The notes: generated by a model not told the origin, from the letters alone. DNA of 64,000 nucleotides from Ancistrus triradiatus (GCA_025084515.1 JAJAGP010000205.1:434001-498000), one strand, 5' to 3'; shown: positions 46,059-57,680, numbered from the stretch's first letter. A program made the numbers and translations.

Positions 46059-47093
46059 GCAATATAGCCCAACCAGAGCACTTTATACAGTTGAAGGAAG
46101 TCTCCTGTTAAAACTTATGATCAATCACAGCTTAACATGAATTGTTTTTTTTAAATTATTAAATAAATCTAATAACCTTTGGAATAATGTTCCAGATAAA
46201 ACGTCTACTTGCCTGTTCATAGTTCCTGTCAATCTTGGCCAATTTCCACATATTTATTGGGTATTTTTACTAAAATTACTGGCTGGCAATTTCTTGATTA
46301 ATAATAATTGGTTTCATTAACCTTTAGGCAGTTTGCTCAAACGTGTAACGTTTGTTATGTTCCAGCAAAATCTGACCATGCATAGAAAAGGATTGAAATG
46401 AAAAGAAAGTGCAAACTTTGTGATAATGACTAGAAAATGGGCTGCTTAGAAGGTGTAATTCAAAAGTTGGAGATAACAAATGTTTTGAAAATACTGTGTA
46501 CACAGTTTCAAGAGGCCTGGCCAAATCTGACTGCGAACCCCAAGTACGAAACACAACAGGAATGTTAAAGATGGCTCTGTGAATAGTCATTCATAGTAAG
46601 TATTACTAAATATGGTCATTTCAATAGATTTCCCTATTCATTAATGAGTGTTTAAATCTTTTATATGTAAAAGCCTTTTGGCTTCAAAAGGAAAAGTGCT
46701 ATCTAAATAGAGATTATTATAAAACCATCTTCTACAGTATATGGTGATACAATTACAAAAGTACTTATACTAGAGTTAATGGAAAGCCGCTCATGCTCAT
46801 ATGTTCAAGGGTGGAGATAATTCAGCTAAGGTTAATTTTTAATTAACTGATAGTGTCTGGAGAGCATTTGAAGTGGGGCCAAAATGAATGATTTGGGCTG
46901 TGGTTAGTGCATTTAAAACTTTCATGTGATCTGTCATGTTTGATTTGATCTACATCCTCAGACTTCCACTTCTTAAGAATCAGCAGATTTGACAACGCTC
47001 TGTAGTTCATCATTTCACTCTGTCATTCCAGTATTTTTAATTTCATAGGGAATATGGGATAAAAAAAAAACAGTTCCTCCTTGGCACATTGTA
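46059..47093. other. Unique-looking DNA
   Basis: No mobile-element ends. 46780-47040 contains blocks such as AGATAATTCAGCTAAGGTTA and ATTTTTAATTAACTGATAGTG that could be conserved non-coding sequence. This is a guess from composition only. Confidence 0.35.
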
Positions 47094-47864
47094 CAGTGGG
47101 GCAAAAAAGTATTTAGTCAGCCACTGATTGTGCAAGTTCTCCGAGGTCTGTAATTTTCATCATAGGTACACTTCAACTATGAGAGACAAAATGAGGGGAA
47201 TAAAATCCAGGGAATCACATTGTAGGATTTTTAAAGAATTAAATTGTAAATCATGGTGAAAAATAAGTATTTGGTCACCCACAAACAAGCAAGATTTCTG
47301 GCTTTCACAGACCTGTAACTTCTTCTTTAAGAAGCTCTTCTGTCCTCCACTCGTTACCTGTATTAATGGCACCTGTTTGACCTCGTTATCTGTATAAAAG
47401 ACACCTGTCCACAGCCTCAAACAGTCAGACTCCAAACTCAACCATGGCCAAGACCAAAAAGCTGTCGAAGGTCACCAAAGAAAATTGTAGACCTGCACCA
47501 GGCTGGGAAGAGTGAATCTACAACAGGCAAGCAGGTTGGTGTGAATAAATCAACTGTGGGAGCAATTGTAAGACATACAAGACCTTTGATAATCTCACTC
47601 GATCTGGGGCTCCACGCAAGATCTCACCCCGTGGGGTCAAAGTATTGAGTTGAACTTTTGTTATTGACCAAATACTTATTTTCTACCATAACTTGCAATT
47701 AAATTCTTTAAAAATCCTACAATGTGATTCCCTTAATTTTTTTTCCTCATTTTGTCTCTCATAGTTGAAGTGCACCTATGATGAAAATTACAGACCTCTC
47801 TCATCTTTCTAAGTAGGAGAACTTGCACAATCAGTTGCTGACTAAATACTTTTTTGCCCCACTG
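47094..47864 (+). mobile_element. Tc1-II element, copy B, internally deleted
   Basis: CAGTGGGGCAAAAAAGTATT at 47094 and TTTTTTGCCCCACTG at 47864, with TA at both flanks. The promoter-like CTGTATAAAAGACACCTGTC is kept. The transposase starts at 47444 (MAKTKKLSK, with a frameshift soon after) and breaks off at GTGGGGTCAAA (47638-47641), where it joins the 3' end AGTATTGAGTTGAAC. The joint lies at a CAAA shared by both sides in copy C, so about 780 bp, including the whole catalytic domain, were removed. Confidence 0.92.
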
Positions 47865-49184
47865 TATATCCTGTGTGATGCGGAGATCTGAACCTTTCTA
47901 AGGCTGCAGGGATCAAGATATGGTCCTGGAGAGTGAAAATGACATCAGCAGGAGTTTGTGATTCTGTCTTTGAAGTGCTGGTGATCAGAATAGCGATCTC
48001 AGATTGTGCCTTGGCCCATAATCTTCCCCACTGTTTTATCCGATTGCCTGGAGAGAGAGAGAGAGAGAGAAGGGCAAGATAGCCAGCCTGTCACACACAT
48101 CTGCATTTTGAGTTGTGTACTGGTCGGACCACCAGGGTAGGCAAGGTTACTGCAAAAAGAAAAAAAAAAAAGAGCATCGGCTTTGAAATGTCTGCATCAT
48201 TAAAAGTGTAATCAGTAACTCCAAATATGATTACTGCACTTGGCAATCTCATTAATGTTGTGCTTCTTTTTTTTTTCCATTTGCCTAAAGCTGGTTTCCA
48301 CTTAAAGGTCAAGCACGGCAGGAGAAAATGAAGTGTTGACTAAATTTCTTTGTAATGAACCCAAGTCTGAATAATGGACTTCGTCTACCATTCTGGCAGT
48401 CTGAAAATAAACAAAACGTACATTTTAATAGTTCTTGCTACTTTTATATAATGAAGTATATAATCACTTCATTAAAAGACAATCATTCAAATATTAATCC
48501 CTAACCTTAAGCCTAATATAAATAAAAATATGCACCGATTAAGTATTTAACTGCATTATGGCTACAAGGCAATCTGACAAAACGTCTACAGCCCACATAA
48601 ACATATAAATAACCTAACATGTCTGCAGTATTAATTAGGTAGGCTAGAATGTTGTGTTTGTGAAATGTCATGTTTGCTAAACATTGGCAACAGAATAGTA
48701 TTTTCTATTTTTATATGCTGCTCAATGCCAATTGTGATCTTGTTTAAGTGATGGGTGTTTTTATACTTCTCTGCTTTATTTTGCATATGTGAACATGCCA
48801 CTTGAAAGCAAACCACCCCCTGAGGCATTCTGAGTACTGTTTTTGCATTTGGGATAGTTTTGTGATCCGCTTGATTAGCGAATCGTGAAAGCAAATAAAC
48901 TCTGGTCCACTTCATGTTTTACTTCACAACAAGAACCTGGTTACATGAGTTGAGAAAGTAGTTCGGCTGGACAAGCCTAAATGAGTTGCTCATGCGAGCA
49001 ATCGACATTGTTTATCCTACAAGAATGCTTCTTTGTTCTTCGTTTGAAATGTCACAGATCTATTTCAGAAGAATAGTGATTTAACATTCATTCATTCACT
49101 TTCTTATCTCCTTGATCCTGGACATTTCTACCACAAACGTTTGCTTCATGCTTATTTAACAGCTGCTTACATAAGCTACATCAA
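47865..49184. other. Unclassified DNA with (GA)n at 48051-48071
   Basis: A short GA run and an A-rich run (48158-48173) are present. No gene or element ends recognised. Confidence 0.45.
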
Positions 49185-49780
49185 TGAGTGCGTTTACATG
49201 CACATAATAATCCAATCATAGTCGGATTTCTGCAATTATCTGATTATACCAGTGGTCATGTATACAGCATACTCCGATCTGGAAATCAGATTAAGAAATC
49301 TGATAAAGAGAGCTGGATTTTATCCCATTAATCATATCACTCATAGCATGTATGCCAGTTACTCGATTTCCTAACCTGACACGGTTGCCAGGTATGCCTA
49401 TTCCGAAGATTTGGCTTTATCTGGCCTCCTTTTTCCAGTGACTGTGACGGGCAATTTCTCATGAGATCTGGCAACCCCGGAATTAAACGTGTCAAGGAAT
49501 TAAAGGCAGCGAAACATCTATAGAACACTTCGTGGAGATTCAGTATGTACTTGAGAAAATGAAGATTTGATTATTTAATATTACATTTAAAAGTTTAGTC
49601 ACATATTTTTGTGAGATTATTGGCTGGTTGCAAAGTAGAAATTTGATTACTGAATCATGTAAACCTGGAGGTTTCCCATTATCTGATTACTCAAGTGCGT
49701 GCAAACTCGCTAAATTTGATTACTGACAAAGTCTAATTTTGTGCAGTTATCGGATTATTAAGTGCATGTAAACGCACTCA
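49185..49780. mobile_element. MITE M1, complete copy
   Basis: TGAGTGCGTTTACATGCACA followed by TAATAATCC at the left is inverted at the right (GGATTATTAAGTGCATGTAAACGCACTCA, in two stretches). The 596-bp interior repeats ATCTGATTA and CATGTAAAC motifs and has no transposase. Other copies: 5490-5921 and 56076-57680. I could not fix a target duplication, so the superfamily is undetermined. Confidence 0.85.
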
Positions 49781-50077
49781 CGGCTTCTTAGAAATGATAG
49801 GGTTTTGTACTTTGGGAGTTCATGACACACTTAAAGCAGCCAAGGTACCAGCACAAAAACACACTCAATCATTCTGCAAAAAAACTGCCTTATGACAAGA
49901 AAAGCAAAGAGATGGCAATACATACAGTGGGACAAAAAAGTATTTAGTCATAGTGGAAAATAAGTATTTGGTCACCCACAAACAAGCAAGATTTCTGGCT
50001 CTCACTTCTTTAAGAAGCTCTTCTGTCCTCCACTCGTTACCTGTATTAATGGCACCTATTTGACCTCGTTATCTGTA

Positions 50078-50085
50078 TAAAAGAC
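50078..50085 (+). promoter_or_regulatory. TATA-like box of Tc1-II
   Basis: TATAAAAG about 45 bp upstream of the transposase start. The same box occurs in copy B (near 47393). Confidence 0.5.
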
Positions 50086-50126
50086 ACCTGTCCACAGCCT
50101 CAAACAGTCAGACTCCAAACTCAACC

Positions 50127-51117
50127 ATGGCCAAGACCAAAGAGCTGTCGAAGGACACCAGGAAGAAAATTATAGATCTGCAGAAGGCTGAGAAGAGTGA
50201 ATCTACAATAGGCAAGCAGGTTGGTGTGAATAAATCAACTGTGGGAGCAATTGTAAATGGAAGCCATACAAGACCACTGATCGTCTCTCTCGATCTGGGG
50301 CTCCACGCAAGATCTCATCCCGTGGGGTCAAAATGATCATGAGAACGGTGAGCAAAAATCCCAGAACTACACGGAGGGACCTGATGAATGACCTGCAGAG
50401 AGCTGGGACCAAAGTAACAAAGGCTACCATCAGTAACACACTATGCCAAGAGAGACTCAGATCCTGCAGTACCAGGCGTATCCCCCTGCTTAAACCAGTA
50501 CATGTCCAGGCCCGTCTGAAGTTTGCCAGAGAGCACATGGATGATCCAGAAGAGGATTTGGAGAACATCATGTGGTCAGATGAAACCAAAATAAAACCTT
50601 TTGGCAAAAACTAAACTCGCCGTGTTTGGAGGAAGAAGAAGTTGCGCCATACCTACTGTGAAGCATGGGGGTGGAAACATCATGCTTTGGGGCTGTTTTT
50701 CTGCAAAGGGAACAGGACGACTGATCCATGTTAAGGGAAGAATGAACGGGGCCATGTATCGTGAGATTTTAAGCCAAAACCTTCTTCCATCAGTGAGAGC
50801 ATTGAAGATAGAACGTGGCTGGGTCTTCCAGCATGACAATGATCCCAAACACACCACTCGGGCAACGAAGGAGTGACTCCGTAAAAAGCATTTCAAGGTC
50901 CTGGAATGGCCTAGCCAGTCTCCAGACCTCAGCCCTATAGAAAATGTGTGGAGGGAGTTGAAAGTCCATGTTGCCCCAAAACATCACTGCTCTAGAGGAG
51001 CTCTGCATGGAGGAATGGGCCAAAATACCAGCTACAGTGTGTGCAAACCTGGTGAAGACTTACAGGAAACGTTTGACTTCTGTCATTGCCAACAAAGTTT
51101 ATGTTACAAAGTATTGA
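50127..51117 (+). pseudogene. Tc1-II transposase pseudogene, nearly full length
   Basis: Start MAKTKELSKDTRKKIIDLQ at 50127. The N-terminal HTH continues to STVGAIV, then a frameshift near 50250. The second frame begins within RTVSKNPRTTRRDLMNDLQR and runs to EDLENIMWSDETKIKPF, with the first catalytic aspartate. Another shift near 50600 gives KHGGGNIMLWGCFSAKGTGR and VFQHDNDPKHTTRATKE, with the second. A TGA follows at 50874, then FKVLEWPSQSPDLSPIENVW with the third-acid glutamate. The tail RKRLTSVIANKVYVTKY ends at 51117. All three catalytic acids survive, but the frame is broken at least four times. Confidence 0.92.
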
Positions 51118-51594
51118 GTTGAACCAAATTTTTGACCAAATACTTATTTTCCACCATAATTTACAATTAAATTCTTTAAAAATCCTTTCCTGAACTTTTT
51201 TTCTCATTTTGTCTCTCATAGTTGAAGTGTACCTATGATGAAAATTACAGACCTCTCTCATCTTTGTAAGTCAGAGATCTTGCACAATCAGTGACTGACT
51301 AAATACTTTCTTTTGCCCCACTGTAACAGATGCTGTCACCAATTACATCACCAATTCCTGCATACAGAATTGGTGCCCATTCAGGTAGTTGAGAGAAATG
51401 GGCTCAAACAACTTTTTAATCCTTTAGACCTAAGATATAAACTGCCAAAGTATTGTTTAAATATCGCTATTGAGAAAATCCCAGAAAATACTGATATCAT
51501 TTTTTGTCAATATTCCACATCCCTACCAGAGACTTGCTCTTTCTATAAGAACTACCAATAATCTGTTATTCGACTCGACTATAAAACACGGCAC

Positions 51595-52010
51595 TTTTGT
51601 ACTATTATCAATGTATTAGAAGTACACTTTGAAGTGTACTATTTCCATACTTTTTGGGACTAAATTGGCCCACTTTTAGTATATGACATGTATACTTTGA
51701 AGTACAGAAATAGTTTACATACAAGTTTTATTTCGTACTGCAAGTATACAGTGAAGTATTCTTTAAGTGAACTTTGGTATACTGTTAGTTTACTGGTTAT
51801 ATACATCTATCCTACTTTTTAGTTTAGGAAAGTGCACAAGTATACTCTCAGTAAGCTACTAGTTTTATACTGCAAGTATACTAAATATCATACTAATAGT
51901 TCACTATTTCTATATTATTGTATTTACTGTAGTATACTACTAGGTTTCTATTTATGTATTTTTTATACTTGAAATATACCTTTAACTGTACTTTAAGTAC
52001 ACTTGAATTA
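51595..52010. repeat. Diverged AGTATAC/AGTACACTT motif array
   Basis: Over about 415 bp the motifs AGTATAC, AGTACACTT, TTAGTATA and ACTGCAAGTATAC recur every 15-40 bp in both orientations, without a fixed period. It resembles a repeat type known from fish genomes, but the class is unclear. There is no coding potential. Confidence 0.7.
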
Positions 52011-52904
52011 ACTAATATGAACACTACCAATGGACTACACACTTAACATTCACAAGACATATTCAGAATCAAGAACCTATTTGTTTTGAAACAGATTTCA
52101 AAATGTTCAAACAGATATTCTATTAGATGCCAAAATGTATGAATAAATCAACTCAAATTCCAGTTCAAAACAAAACAGTAGACTCAAGAATATTAAACTT
52201 GATTATGTTACAGCGCACTAAAGTGTACTGGTAGCCGCACTCATTATCAATTAATCTATTGACTATTTTACCAATTAGTTAATAAATTTTCCTTTAAAAA
52301 ATTAAATTGATAACCTAATTAAAGCTCATTTTATTTTAAGCACAGACTGTATGTCATTATAATGCAGCACAAAACAAAATTTACAAAAAATAGTGCAAAA
52401 TTGTAGTTTTAAAGTGACAACGCCATCACGGGGACTTCTTAAATAGTGAACTGTCCTATTAAACTGGCATCTCCAACATCAAAAGAATAAACAAAGTCAG
52501 TCGTGCAACTCCCAAAGAAATCCTAATTTCTTTTAAAACCATTTTAAAGTAAAAACATATCTGCATATCAAACAAAGTGCAACATATTTAGAGTGTAAAA
52601 GACAATGACGTCCAGTTTGAAGTCCAACTCGGGTATTAGAATCAAACTTCTGTCCACATGTTCTGGACTTTCCTTGGAAGCTATATTTCCAGCTGCAGGG
52701 ATGACAGGCTAGGAAGGTGTTGATGTGGCAGGTAGACACACAAGTCTTTGCAAGAACAGTCAGAGAAGGAAACCTTGTTTACAACATCGCAGAGGATCTG
52801 ACACAGACCTCTTCTCTGTAAAATCTGTTGAAGTTTGGGTCTCTGTGGTGTGATGCTGCTGTTGATTCTCAGTCACTCTCCTCTTTGCCTCCAGTGCACG
52901 GGCT
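52011..52904. other. No gene recognised
   Basis: AT-rich. The minus frame 52533-52739 shows no domain. Confidence 0.45.
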
Positions 52905-53098
52905 TGTGCTTTCACTTAGTGGTAAGGAACTGGACTATAGACCAGAAGGTCCAGGATACAAATTCCACCTCAGCCAAGCTGCCACTGTTGGGTCCTGAGC
53001 ACACTGAGGGCCCTTAACCCACAATTTCTTCGACTTTAAGTAACAGTTGTATGTCGCTCTGGATAAGGAAGTCTGATAAATGATATACATGTAAATGT
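52905..53098 (+). repeat. tRNA-derived SINE
   Basis: TTCACTTAGTGGTAAGGAAC, a weakened B box (GATACAAATTCCACCTC), GCCAAGCTGCCACTGTTGGG and TCGCTCTGGATAAGGAAGTC. Confidence 0.88.
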
Positions 53099-53199
53099 AA
53101 TTGTTATCAGATCTCGGGTCTTTAAATAGGACTCTAAGGTTTCATTCAGAATTATATAGTGATACACAGCAAAAGTAGATTTTTCATCAAAATTAAAAT

Positions 53200-53650
53200 A
53201 TTCAATCACAACCTTTGCATGAAACGATGAGGATTGTGTAATACCTTGGGCATTCAGTTGGGCAGCATTTATTTACACTCCTTTTGATAGAAATGTCTGT
53301 TCTTGAAATAGACACTTGTTGTATTCTTGCTTTAAATATTTTCCACTCTTCTCTTTCCAGAACGCATCTAATCCATCTTGCATGCACAGCATGTTTGAGA
53401 TCTACTTACAGATTTTCAATAATATTAAAGCCTGGGCAGTGTGAAGCCCATTCTAAAACATTTATACTTAATTTCTTGAAGTAGTTCAAGGTTAAATTTG
53501 AGGCCTGATTTGGATAATTGTATTGTTGTAGTATCAGTCTCTCATAATATGTCACTGGATTCAAGGATTGAACAATATTTAGTGAAATCCATCTTTTGCA
53601 CCATATCTCCAGTGCCACACAACCTCAAACCATAAGACCACCACACTCAT
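53200..53650 (-). mobile_element. Tc1-VI transposase C-terminal fragment, first of two
   Basis: Minus strand: LQQYNYPNQASNLTLNYFKK (second-aspartate block, D lost), INVLEWASHCPGFNIIENL (third-acid block, E retained) and MHARWIRCVLEREEWKIFKA (C-terminal helices). The part 53384-53650 is repeated at 53802-54090. Confidence 0.75.
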
Positions 53651-53654
53651 GCTT

Positions 53655-53790
53655 AACAAGAAGGTAGAGTCTGTTTATTTTCAAGGACCTTTAACAAAGA
53701 ATTATAGAGCTGCATGCAGATTAAAACATTTGGGTGGTCATCAATCTACATTAAGACAAATAGTTTATGAATAGAATTCAGAAATATCCA
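53655..53790 (+). mobile_element. Tc1-VI N-terminal fragment, opposite orientation
   Basis: Plus strand AACRLKHLGGHQSTLRQIVY is an HTH segment like FGLHQSTVRQIVYKW in other Tc1 enzymes. It lies between two minus-strand C-terminal fragments, so the locus has been rearranged. Confidence 0.65.
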
Positions 53791-53801
53791 TAGGATCATC
53801 T

Positions 53802-54090
53802 TGAATGCACAGCATGTTTGAGATCTACTCTAAGATTTTCAATGATGTTAAAGCATGGGCGGAGAAAAGCACATTCCAAAACATTTGTACTTCATTTCTT
53901 GAAAGTAGTTCAAGGTTAAATTTGAGTTCTGACTTGGATAATTGTATTATTGTAATATCAGCCTCTCACCATGGGACACTGGATTCCAATAGTCAACAAT
54001 ATTTAGTAAAATCCATCCTTTGCACAATATTTCCAGTGCCACACAACCTCAAACAATAAGAAAACCACAACCATGTTTAACAAGGTGCTC
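53802..54090 (-). mobile_element. Tc1-VI transposase C-terminal fragment, second copy
   Basis: CACAGCATGTTTGAGATCTA, CTTCATTTCTTGAAAGTAGT, GGATAATTGTATTATTGTAA and CAGTGCCACACAACCTCAAA repeat the 53384-53650 block in the same direction. The 84-residue plus ORF is a shadow. Confidence 0.75.
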
Positions 54091-54189
54091 TGTTATTGAA
54101 ATGCTTCTCTTTTTTTCTCCAAACTTTATTTCAAAAATGGTGAAAACTGCATTGGCAAGTGGATGAAACATAGGTATTAGTATTCACTT

Positions 54190-54365
54190 TGGTTTCTCTT
54201 TGCTGCTACAACAGACTTCACTCATCCGAGAAGGCTTTCCACTAAATTTTGGAACATGGCCATGAGAACACACTGCTGTTGAAAAATAAGCCCTGGCTCA
54301 CTGTTGGCATTTCAATTCAACTCAAAGGTGTTTGATTAAGCTAAGATTAAAGAACAGAGCAAACC
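54190..54365 (-). mobile_element. Transposase-derived fragment (Tc1/mariner-like), copy 1
   Basis: TTTGCTGCTACAACAGACTT, GAGAAGGCTTTCCACTAAAT and AAATAAGCCCTGGCTCACTG match 55765-56000. Confidence 0.55.
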
Positions 54366-54764
54366 TATTTTAGATATTAGTCCCATAAAATGAGTAGAAC
54401 CTTTCAGGAAGGTAGTGCAGCAAAATGCAACACATCCATCAGATTCACTTGAACAAATAAAGAATGGATCACCTGCAAATATCAAGCCATGGTTTTGGTC
54501 AAGAAAATGGCACTGCCTTGTATGTGTAGTACCGGTATATACATTTGCAAGAAAAGAGTTTCTTTAAAATGATATGGTTCTGCATTAATTACTTATATTA
54601 ATCATGAACTCATAATTATAGGCACTTACTGCCTAATAACATAAACAGTAAATCATTAATCATTCACAGTGAGTGAATTGTATGGTAATGGTATCTAATG
54701 CTTTAAATATGAAATGATTAAAATCTCACACAAATGCTGAGTCTGTGTTTTTCAACATATTTTT

Positions 54765-55625
54765 CAAACCATAGGACCTTTATAAAAGGATATAGAGATG
54801 CATGCAGATTAAAAGATTTGGATGGATTGGATGGTTATCACTCTACATTAAGACAAATGGTCTGTAATTGGAGGAAATGCAGTACAATACACCTCTCTCA
54901 AAGAATGAGTATTCTGCAAATAACACCAAGAGCACAAAATTGTACAAAAATAACTCAAGGATTCTGTTTCAAGGGCCTGTCAAAACCTCTAGAACTTGAT
55001 AAAGACTCATTTCATGTTTCCAGTATAAGAAAAAAAACAAAACAATAAACACAGGAACAAAATGGTGCTTGTGAAAGAAAAGCATGACTCATGTCTGCAA
55101 AAGACTACCTAGACATTTGAAAACACTTTGAGGACAATGTTTTGTTGCCAAATGAGACAAAACACTACCTTTGGTAGAGAGTCACTTCACACCGACACAA
55201 AAGTCAACTGTGAAGCATGGTAAACAAAGATGTACAAAGACATCGAATATATAAAGAAATCTTTCAAAATATGCATAATGAGATCCAGGCTTTTTACAGA
55301 ATAAAACATTATTTGTATGTGTTTCACATAGCTATCATTTTTTGCACTGCAGGCCTAATTCCAGCATTCCAAGTCTAAACACCAGACTACTCATACATAA
55401 AGTATGGCCGTTCAGTGTGGAGAGACGATCTCTTGTTCTGTTGGGTTTCTTTTTTAAATATTACAAATACTTATGACTGAATCCTAAATGGTTTCAGTAA
55501 GACATGTCATTAATGTTCACAGAAAGACTGACATCCAGAATTTACAATGCCCTTGAGGCATTACACTATTCCTTATGATTACTGCAGGGACTCCTGTTGG
55601 GTAGAGGGAGTCCAGAGGGAAGCCA
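54765..55625 (+). mobile_element. Tc1-VI remnant, plus arm of an inverted pair
   Basis: TFIKGYRDACRLKDL and YHSTLRQMVCNWRK (HTH) open the element. LELDKDSFHVSSIRKKTK lies in the middle, and a decayed first-aspartate block is visible at 55100-55170. The 3' part (55385-55620: GACTGAATCCTAAATGGTTT, AATTTACAATGCCCTTGAGG, ACTGCAGGGACTCCTG) reappears inverted at 59575-59800. Confidence 0.7.
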
Positions 55626-55764
55626 GTATATGTAAGAGACTCATGACTTGATAACCTATTAAATTTAGATTGGGTAGTTGGAAACTTAATGGCAGTGATG
55701 AATGATTGATAGACAGGTGTTTGCGGACACGCAGATATTACATCCAAAAACATGTTTATTAGTA

Positions 55765-56000
55765 TGCACTTTGTTTTCCCTTTGCTGCTACAACAACCTT
55801 CGTTCATCTGAGAAGGCTTCCCTCTAAATCTTGGAACACGGCCGTGAGGTCTCACTGATGTTGGAAAATAAGCCCTGGCTCACTGTTGGGATTTCAATTC
55901 ATCTCAGAGTTAAGGTCTGACAGAGTTAAGGTCAGAGCTCTGTGCAAGCCAGCCAAGTTCTCCATCAAAATTGGCAAACTATTTCTTCATGGACTTTGTT
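55765..56000 (-). mobile_element. Transposase-derived fragment (Tc1/mariner-like), copy 2
   Basis: Read in reverse, ENLAGLHRALTLTL recalls the EWP..SPDLNPI block of Tc1/mariner enzymes. TTTGCTGCTACAACAACCTT and AAATAAGCCCTGGCTCACTG repeat the 54190 fragment. Confidence 0.55.
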
Positions 56001-56153
56001 TTAGGTGAGCAGGGCAGAAAGTTTATGAATTAGGGAAAGAGAGTTAAAGAAACAGGATGAAACAAATTTCATTTCAGCGTGTTTACATGCGCTTAATAAT
56101 ATGATCATAGTCAGATTTCTGCAGTTATCTGATTATTGAAGTGGTCATGTATA

Positions 56154-57455
56154 CAGTGGTGTTTGAAAGTTTGTGAACCCTTTAGAATTGTCTATATTTG
56201 TCCATAAATATGACCTAAAACATTTTCACACAAGTCCTAAAAGTCCCAAAAATATTGTACTTACTCATTAATTTATTCAGGAAAACGATTCAATATTACA
56301 TATTAGTGAGTACCAAAGTTAGTATCTGGTGTGACCCCCTGTGCAGCAATAACTGCAACTAAACGTTTCCTGTAACTGTTGATCAGTTCTGCACTCCAGC
56401 TTGGAGGAATTGTAGTCCATTCCTTCGTACAGCACAGCTTCAGCTCTGGGATGTTGGTGGGTTTCCTCACATTAACTGCTCGCTTCAGGTCCTTCCTCAA
56501 CATTTCAATTGGATTAAGGTCAGGACTTTGACTTGGCCATTCCAAAACATGAACTTTTTCATTTTATAACCATTCTTTGATAGGACGACTTGTGTGCTTA
56601 GGGTCGTTGTCTTGCTGCATGACCCACCTTCTCTTAAGATTCAGTTCATGGACAGATGTCCTGACATTTTCCTTTAGAATTCTTTGATATAATTCAAAAT
56701 TCATTGTTCCATCAGTGATGGCAAGCCGTCCTGGCCCAGATGCAGCAACACAGGTCCAAACCATGATACAGATGGGATAAGTTTATTATGCTGGAATGCA
56801 GCGTTTTCCTTTCTCCAAACATAACGCTTTTCTTTTAAACTAAAATATTCTATTTTGTCTCATCCGTCCACAAAACATTCTTCCAATAGCCTTCTGGCTC
56901 GTCCACGTGATCTTTAGCAAACTGCAGACGAGCAGCAATGTTCTTTTTGCAGAGCAGTGGCTTTCTCCTTGCAACCCTGCCATGCACACCATTGTTGTTC
57001 AGTGTTCTTCTGATGGGTGGACTCATGAACATTAACATTAGCCAATGTGAGAGAGGCCTTCAGTTGCTTAGAAGTTACCCTGGGGTTTTTTCTAACCTTG
57101 CCAACTATTACACGCCTTGCTCTTGGAGTGATCTTTGGTGGTCTACCACTCCTGGGGAGGGTAACAATGATCTTGAATTAACTCCATTTGTACACAATCT
57201 GTCTGACTGTGGATTGGTGGAAAGAGTCCAGACTCTTTAGAGATGGTTTTGTAACCTTTTCCAGCCTGATGAGCATCAACAACTCTTTTTCTGAGATCCT
57301 CAGAAATATCCTTTGTTCGTGCCATGATACACTTCCAGAAACGTGTTGTGTAGAGCAGACTTTGATAGATCCCTGTTCTTCAAATAAAACAGGGTGCCCA
57401 CTCACACCTGATTGTCATCCCATTGATTGAAAACACCTGACAGCTTCAAATTAAC
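56154..57455 (-). mobile_element. Tc1-I copy, most complete of its family here
   Basis: CAGTGGTGTTTGAAAGTTTG at 56154 with TA before it. The terminal repeat is shortened, and then the whole transposase lies on the minus strand. The right terminal repeat is cut off after CAGCTTCAAATTAACTGC (57455). Confidence 0.9.
56303..57325 (-). pseudogene. Tc1-I transposase pseudogene
   Basis: Start at 57325: MARTKDISEDLRKRVVDAHQ with GKGYKTISKESGL, then a frameshift. IRRTLNNNGVHGRVARRKPL and GYWKNVLWTDETK hold the first catalytic aspartate, with a frameshift directly after. The KHGGGS segment is deleted. MVWTCVAASGPGRLAITDG and WVMQQDNDPKHTSRPIKEWL hold the second. A stop follows, then MEWPSQSPDLNPIEMLRKDL with the third-acid glutamate (the usual W after it is R). 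The C-terminus is INSYRKRLVAVIAAQGV. The catalytic acids are present but the frame is broken at least four times. Confidence 0.9.
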
Positions 57456-57680
57456 TGCTTCAAAAATACTGTATTCTGTATCTTTTTCCATTGACTTTAG
57501 CAAGTTTTTTTCCTTGCTTGATTTAGTAACCCTGGAATTAAACACGTCACAGAATTAAAGGCAGCAAAACAGTTATCGTTCACTTTGGGGATACTCTGAA
57601 ACTCTACATATTTCTGTGAGATTATTGGCTGCATGCAAAGTAGACATTCGATTACTGAGTCATGTAAATTGACATCCATC

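Larger units (their letters stand above)
49925..51323 (+). mobile_element. Tc1-II element, copy C, nearly full length
   Basis: CAGTGGGACAAAAAAGTATT at 49925 and CTTTTGCCCCACTG at 51323 with TA flanks. The left repeat has lost about 130 bp (AGTCATAGTGGAAAATAAGT joins two parts). It carries a TATAAAAG box (50078-50085) upstream of the transposase start. It is the longest Tc1-II copy in the window and serves as the reference for copies A and B. Confidence 0.93.
56076..57680. mobile_element. MITE M1 copy split by a Tc1-I insertion
   Basis: The left part GCGTGTTTACATGCGCTTAA..AAGTGGTCATGTA matches 49187-49260. After the Tc1-I block, TTTTTCCATTGACTTTAGCA..CTGGAATTAAACACGTCA and GAGATTATTGGCTGCATGCA match 49430-49650. 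Insertion was at TA in GTCATGTATAC. About 160 bp of M1 and the Tc1-I right end were later lost together. The M1 right terminus is also missing. Confidence 0.8.
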
